A stretch of DNA of 26,703 bases from PALSA-505 sp035308365 (GTDB taxonomy: Bacteria; Actinomycetota; Actinomycetes; Streptosporangiales; Streptosporangiaceae). The translations under genes were made by a program, and so were the position numbers. The notes below the pieces were generated by a model. The model was not told the origin of the DNA, did no database searches, and saw only the letters and a program-made list of their open reading frames with translations. The stretch lies in contig DATGGU010000103.1 in assembly GCA_035308365.1 (NCBI GenBank), forward strand, positions 1 to 26,703, read 5' to 3'. Positions 24,442-26,703 of this stretch are shown here, piece by piece. Positions within the stretch are counted from its first letter, which is position 1. Every line of letters starts with the position of its first letter.

Positions 24442-26400
24442 TCATTCCGAGGCGTCCCAGTCGGGCGCCATGTCGCGGGCCACCTTGATGTCGTCGTTGC
24501 CGGTGCCCGCGGCCACCATCGGCCAGACCATCGCGTCCCGGTGCACGATGAAGTCGACCACCACCGGCCGGTCGGTGATCTTCATCGCTTCCTCGATCAC
24601 CTGGTCGACCTTGTCCGCAGTCTCGCAGCGCAGGCCGGCGCAGCCATAGGCCTCGGCCAGCTTGACGAAGTCCGGCACCCGGGTGCCGGCCTGCTCCAGT
24701 GCCTCCTCGTCCTGCCTTGGGTGCAGGTCGGTGCTGGAGTAACGCTCGTTGTAGAACAGCGTCTGCCACTGCCGGACCATGCCAAGGTTGCCGTTGTTGA
24801 TGATCGCCACCTTGACCGGGATCCCCTCCAGGGCACAGGTCGCGAGCTCCTGGTTGGTCATCTGGAAGCAGCCGTCCCCGTCGATCGCCCAGACGCACGC
24901 CTCGGGGCGGCCCATCTTGGCGCCCATGGCGGCCGGCACAGCGAAGCCCATGGTGCCGAGGCCGCCGGAGTTGATCCAGGTGGCCGGGTTCTCGTAGGAG
25001 ATGAACTGGGCCGCCCACATCTGGTGCTGGCCGACGCCGGCCACGTAGACCGCCTCCGGGCCGGCGATCTTGCCGATCCGCTCGATGACGTACTGCGGGG
25101 AGAGCGAGCCGTCCGAGGGCTGCTCGTAGCCGAGCGGGTAGGTGTCGCGCCAGGCGTCGAGCTGCGTCCACCAGGCCGCGAGGCTGGCCGCCGCCGAGGT
25201 TTCCCGCTCGGTGACGATGGCCGCGGTCAGCTCGGCGATCACCTCACGGCAGTCGCCGACGATGGGCACGTCGGCCAGCCTGTTCTTGGAGATCTCGGCC
25301 GGGTCGATGTCGGCGTGGATGACGGCCGCGTCGGGGGCGAAGCTGTCCAGCCTGCCGGTCACCCGGTCATCGAACCTGGTCCCGAGCGCGACGATCAGGT
25401 CGGCCTTCTGCAGCGCGCCGACGGCCGCCACCGTCCCGTGCATGCCGGGCATGCCAAGGTGCTGGGAGTGGCTGTCCGGGAACGCGCCGCGGGCCATCAG
25501 CGTGGTGATGACCGGGGCGCCGGTCAGCTCGGCCAGCGCACGCAGTTCCTGGTGCGCCCGGGCCTTGATGACCCCGCCGCCAACGTACAGCACCGGCCGG
25601 CGGGCGGCATTGATCATCCGGGCCGCCTCGCGCACCTGCCGGGAGTGCGGCCGGGTCACCGGATGGTAGCCGGGCAGGCTGAACGGGACCGGCCAGCGGA
25701 ACTCGGTCGTGGCCTGCAGGGCGTCCTTGGAGATGTCGACGAGCACCGGGCCAGGGCGGCCGGTGGCGGCCAGGTGGAACGCCTCGCCGACGGTCCTGGC
25801 GATGTCCCCGGCGCGGGTGACCAGGAAGTTGTGCTTGGTGATCGGGAGGGTGATCCCGGAGATGTCGGCCTCCTGGAAGCCGTCGGTGCCGATGAGGGCG
25901 CTGGGCACCTGACCGGTGATCGCGACCAGCGGCACCGAGTCCATGTAGGCGTCGGCGATGGGTGTGACCAGGTTCGTCGCACCCGGGCCCGAGGTCGCCA
26001 TGCACACGCCGACCTTGCCGGTCGCCTGGGCGTACCCGGTCGCGGCGTGTCCCGCGCCCTGCTCGTGCCTGACCAGGATGTGCCGCACCTTTTCGGAGTC
26101 GAGCAGCGGGTCATAGGCGGGCAGGATCGCGCCGCCGGGCAGGCCGAACACGACCTCGGTGCCGAGGTGCTCGAGCGCCAGGATGAGCGCTTGCGCCCCG
26201 GTGACCTGGCGCGGGGCAGCCCCTTGTGTTGCGGCGGGGGGCTTGTTCTGCGGGCCGTGCGCCGCGGCTGGCTGCCCATTGTGCTGGGTGGCGGCCGGCG
26301 GCACGGCGTGCGGGTGTGAATGCGCTGTTCCCGTACCCGCACGTGCGGCGAGATCGCGCGGGCTGGGAACGTGACCTGGTGGCGTCGTCTGCTCGGTCAT
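24442..26400 (-). CDS. ilvB: Acetohydroxyacid synthase large subunit
   Basis: A 652-aa ThDP/FAD enzyme that condenses pyruvate with pyruvate or 2-oxobutyrate, the first common step of BCAA synthesis. The first 64 residues are a Pro/Ala/His-rich extension without conservation; the enzyme begins at VTGAQALILALEHLG. Glu113 (VRHEQGAGHAATGYA) is the catalytic glutamate near ThDP. PVLVDISKDALQ and the domain from about 250 form the FAD region. GDGCFQMTNQELAT, with INNGNLGM farther on, is the ThDP-Mg motif (GDG...NN). The ATG at 26400 has AAGGAAG about 9 nt upstream. Expression is controlled by an operator, an LVLVL leader peptide and a terminator, all within 240 nt upstream. Confidence 0.97.
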   Translation of the reverse strand: MTEQTTPPGHVPSPRDLAARAGTGTAHSHPHAVPPAATQHNGQPAAAHGPQNKPPAATQGAAPRQVTGAQALILALEHLGTEVVFGLPGGAILPAYDPLLDSEKVRHILVRHEQGAGHAATGYAQATGKVGVCMATSGPGATNLVTPIADAYMDSVPLVAITGQVPSALIGTDGFQEADISGITLPITKHNFLVTRAGDIARTVGEAFHLAATGRPGPVLVDISKDALQATTEFRWPVPFSLPGYHPVTRPHSRQVREAARMINAARRPVLYVGGGVIKARAHQELRALAELTGAPVITTLMARGAFPDSHSQHLGMPGMHGTVAAVGALQKADLIVALGTRFDDRVTGRLDSFAPDAAVIHADIDPAEISKNRLADVPIVGDCREVIAELTAAIVTERETSAAASLAAWWTQLDAWRDTYPLGYEQPSDGSLSPQYVIERIGKIAGPEAVYVAGVGQHQMWAAQFISYENPATWINSGGLGTMGFAVPAAMGAKMGRPEACVWAIDGDGCFQMTNQELATCALEGIPVKVAIINNGNLGMVRQWQTLFYNERYSSTDLHPRQDEEALEQAGTRVPDFVKLAEAYGCAGLRCETADKVDQVIEEAMKITDRPVVVDFIVHRDAMVWPMVAAGTGNDDIKVARDMAPDWDASE

Positions 26401-26442
26401 CGGACGGCTTCCTTATCGGCCTGATCGGCGGTTCGCGGCAAC

Positions 26443-26476
26443 AAAAAACCCCTCGCGCCAGGTGGCGATCGAGGGG
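26443..26476 (-). terminator. ilvB attenuator terminator
   Basis: On the minus strand CCCCTCG...CGAGGGG (7 bp) encloses a second CGCC/GGCG stem and is followed at once by six T (26443-26448). It lies 43 nt before ilvB, inside its leader, so it is an attenuator. Confidence 0.92.
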
Positions 26477-26542
26477 AGCGCGCAGGCGGCTGACGTGTCA
26501 GCGCTGACTCGTCATTGCTGACTTGTCATCGATCTGCGCGCT
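26477..26542 (-). promoter_or_regulatory. Alternative pairing segments of the ilvB attenuator
   Basis: AGCGCGCAG (26534-26542), lying just after the control codons of the leader peptide, is the exact complement of CTGCGCGCT (26477-26485), which abuts the terminator stem. CGAG-TC-AGCGC (26501-26511) can instead pair with GCGCT-CCC-CTCG across that junction and would sequester the terminator 5' arm. A ribosome stalled at the LVLVL codons would mask the first segment and favour the second pairing (antitermination). The mechanism is inferred from complementarity only. Confidence 0.65.
26487..26528 (-). repeat. Three 14-nt units TGACNNGTCAGCNN in the ilvB leader
   Basis: Units begin at 26528, 26514 and 26500 on the minus strand, each with the palindrome TGACNNGTCA and then GC. 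The TGA of the first is the leader peptide stop codon. They fill the whole space between the leader peptide and the segment abutting the terminator. Confidence 0.85.
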
Positions 26543-26573
26543 GTGCAAGTACGAGAACTAGACTGCGGTGCAC
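26526..26573 (-). CDS. ilvB leader peptide (15 aa)
   Basis: GTG 26573 opens MHRSLVLVLAQRADR followed by TGA. The codons CTA GTT CTC GTA CTT give five consecutive Leu/Val residues, the hallmark of BCAA attenuation leaders in actinobacteria. The GTG lies 7 nt after the -10 hexamer and has no ribosome-binding site, so translation is predicted to be leaderless. The TGA opens the downstream 14-nt repeat. Confidence 0.88.
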   Translation of the reverse strand: MHRSLVLVLAQRADR

Positions 26574-26580
26574 GTCATCT

Positions 26581-26609
26581 AGCCTGGCTCCACCGGCAGC
26601 CCGTGTCAA
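26581..26609 (-). promoter_or_regulatory. ilvB promoter
   Basis: TTGACA (26604-26609) is a perfect -35. The -10 CAGGCT (26581-26586) lies 17 bp downstream, and transcription would start at or next to the leader GTG. Confidence 0.8.
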
Positions 26610-26623
26610 CTTGGGTCGAATTG

Positions 26624-26642
26624 TGTCTCAGATACTGAGACA
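26624..26642. promoter_or_regulatory. BCAA operator upstream of ilvB
   Basis: TGTCTCAGATACTGAGACA is a perfect 19-bp palindrome (8-3-8) that ends 14 bp before the -35. That upstream position would suit an activator. It shares TCTCA-N5-TGAGA with the cimA and leuB sites. The remaining bases to the window end show nothing. Confidence 0.75.
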
Positions 26643-26703
26643 ACTGGCTCGTTCTCCGGGCCGTCGGGCGGGGCCGAGCTGCCACCGGGCGGCGCCACCA
26701 GGG

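Overview
The window is high-GC chromosomal DNA of an actinomycete, of the Streptomyces / Streptosporangiales kind. The signs are G/C-ending codons, frequent GTG starts, long spurious antisense frames, a DinB2-type polymerase, a non-discriminating-type GluRS next to tRNA-Gln, a DUF2630 gene, and the ilvB-ilvN-ilvC / serA / leuB-ilvE-cimA / gltX gene order typical of actinobacteria. No genus can be named from the sequence alone.

Layout. 1-300: tRNA-Gln(CUG) on the minus strand with its promoter. 292-2543 (+): an S66 (MccF/LD-carboxypeptidase-like) peptidase and a DinB2-like polymerase. 2608-5162 (-): DUF2630 protein, fumarylacetoacetate-hydrolase-family enzyme and gltX, with FAH and gltX overlapping by 8 nt. 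5303-8743 (-): a 1146-aa Tat-exported protein with BNR/Asp-box propeller repeats. 9055-10596 (+): a PYROXD2-like FAD oxidoreductase, convergent with cimA. 10593-15676 (-): small ORF, leuB, ilvE, a repeat-filled gap, and cimA. 15984-18425 (+): a secreted RCC1-repeat protein. 18431-22526 (-): a three-gene cassette (four-helix membrane protein, thymidylate-synthase-like protein, YjjG-like HAD nucleotidase), then serA. 22773-26400 (-): ilvB-ilvN-ilvC.

How the genes work together. IlvB/IlvN (acetohydroxyacid synthase), IlvC, LeuB, IlvE and CimA supply most steps to isoleucine, valine and leucine; CimA feeds 2-oxobutyrate from pyruvate. SerA starts serine synthesis. Three inverted repeats with the core TCTCA-N5-TGAGA stand before the ilvB, cimA and leuB units and look like the operators of one BCAA regulator. 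ilvB and cimA also carry classical transcription attenuators. The ilvB leader peptide contains LVLVL and the cimA leader contains III followed by LLV; each has a terminator with a T-tract and a leader-to-terminator complementary pair.

Most unusual points. (1) The cimA attenuator is split by a ~200-nt array of 41-bp palindromic repeats lying between the leader peptide and the terminator. (2) The last ~56 bp of ilvE has been duplicated into a six-copy array. (3) The ilvB attenuator has three exact-period 14-nt units, TGACNNGTCAGCNN. (4) A membrane protein / TS-like / pyrimidine-nucleotidase-like cassette sits inside the ilv-serA locus; it is the best candidate here for an undescribed system.
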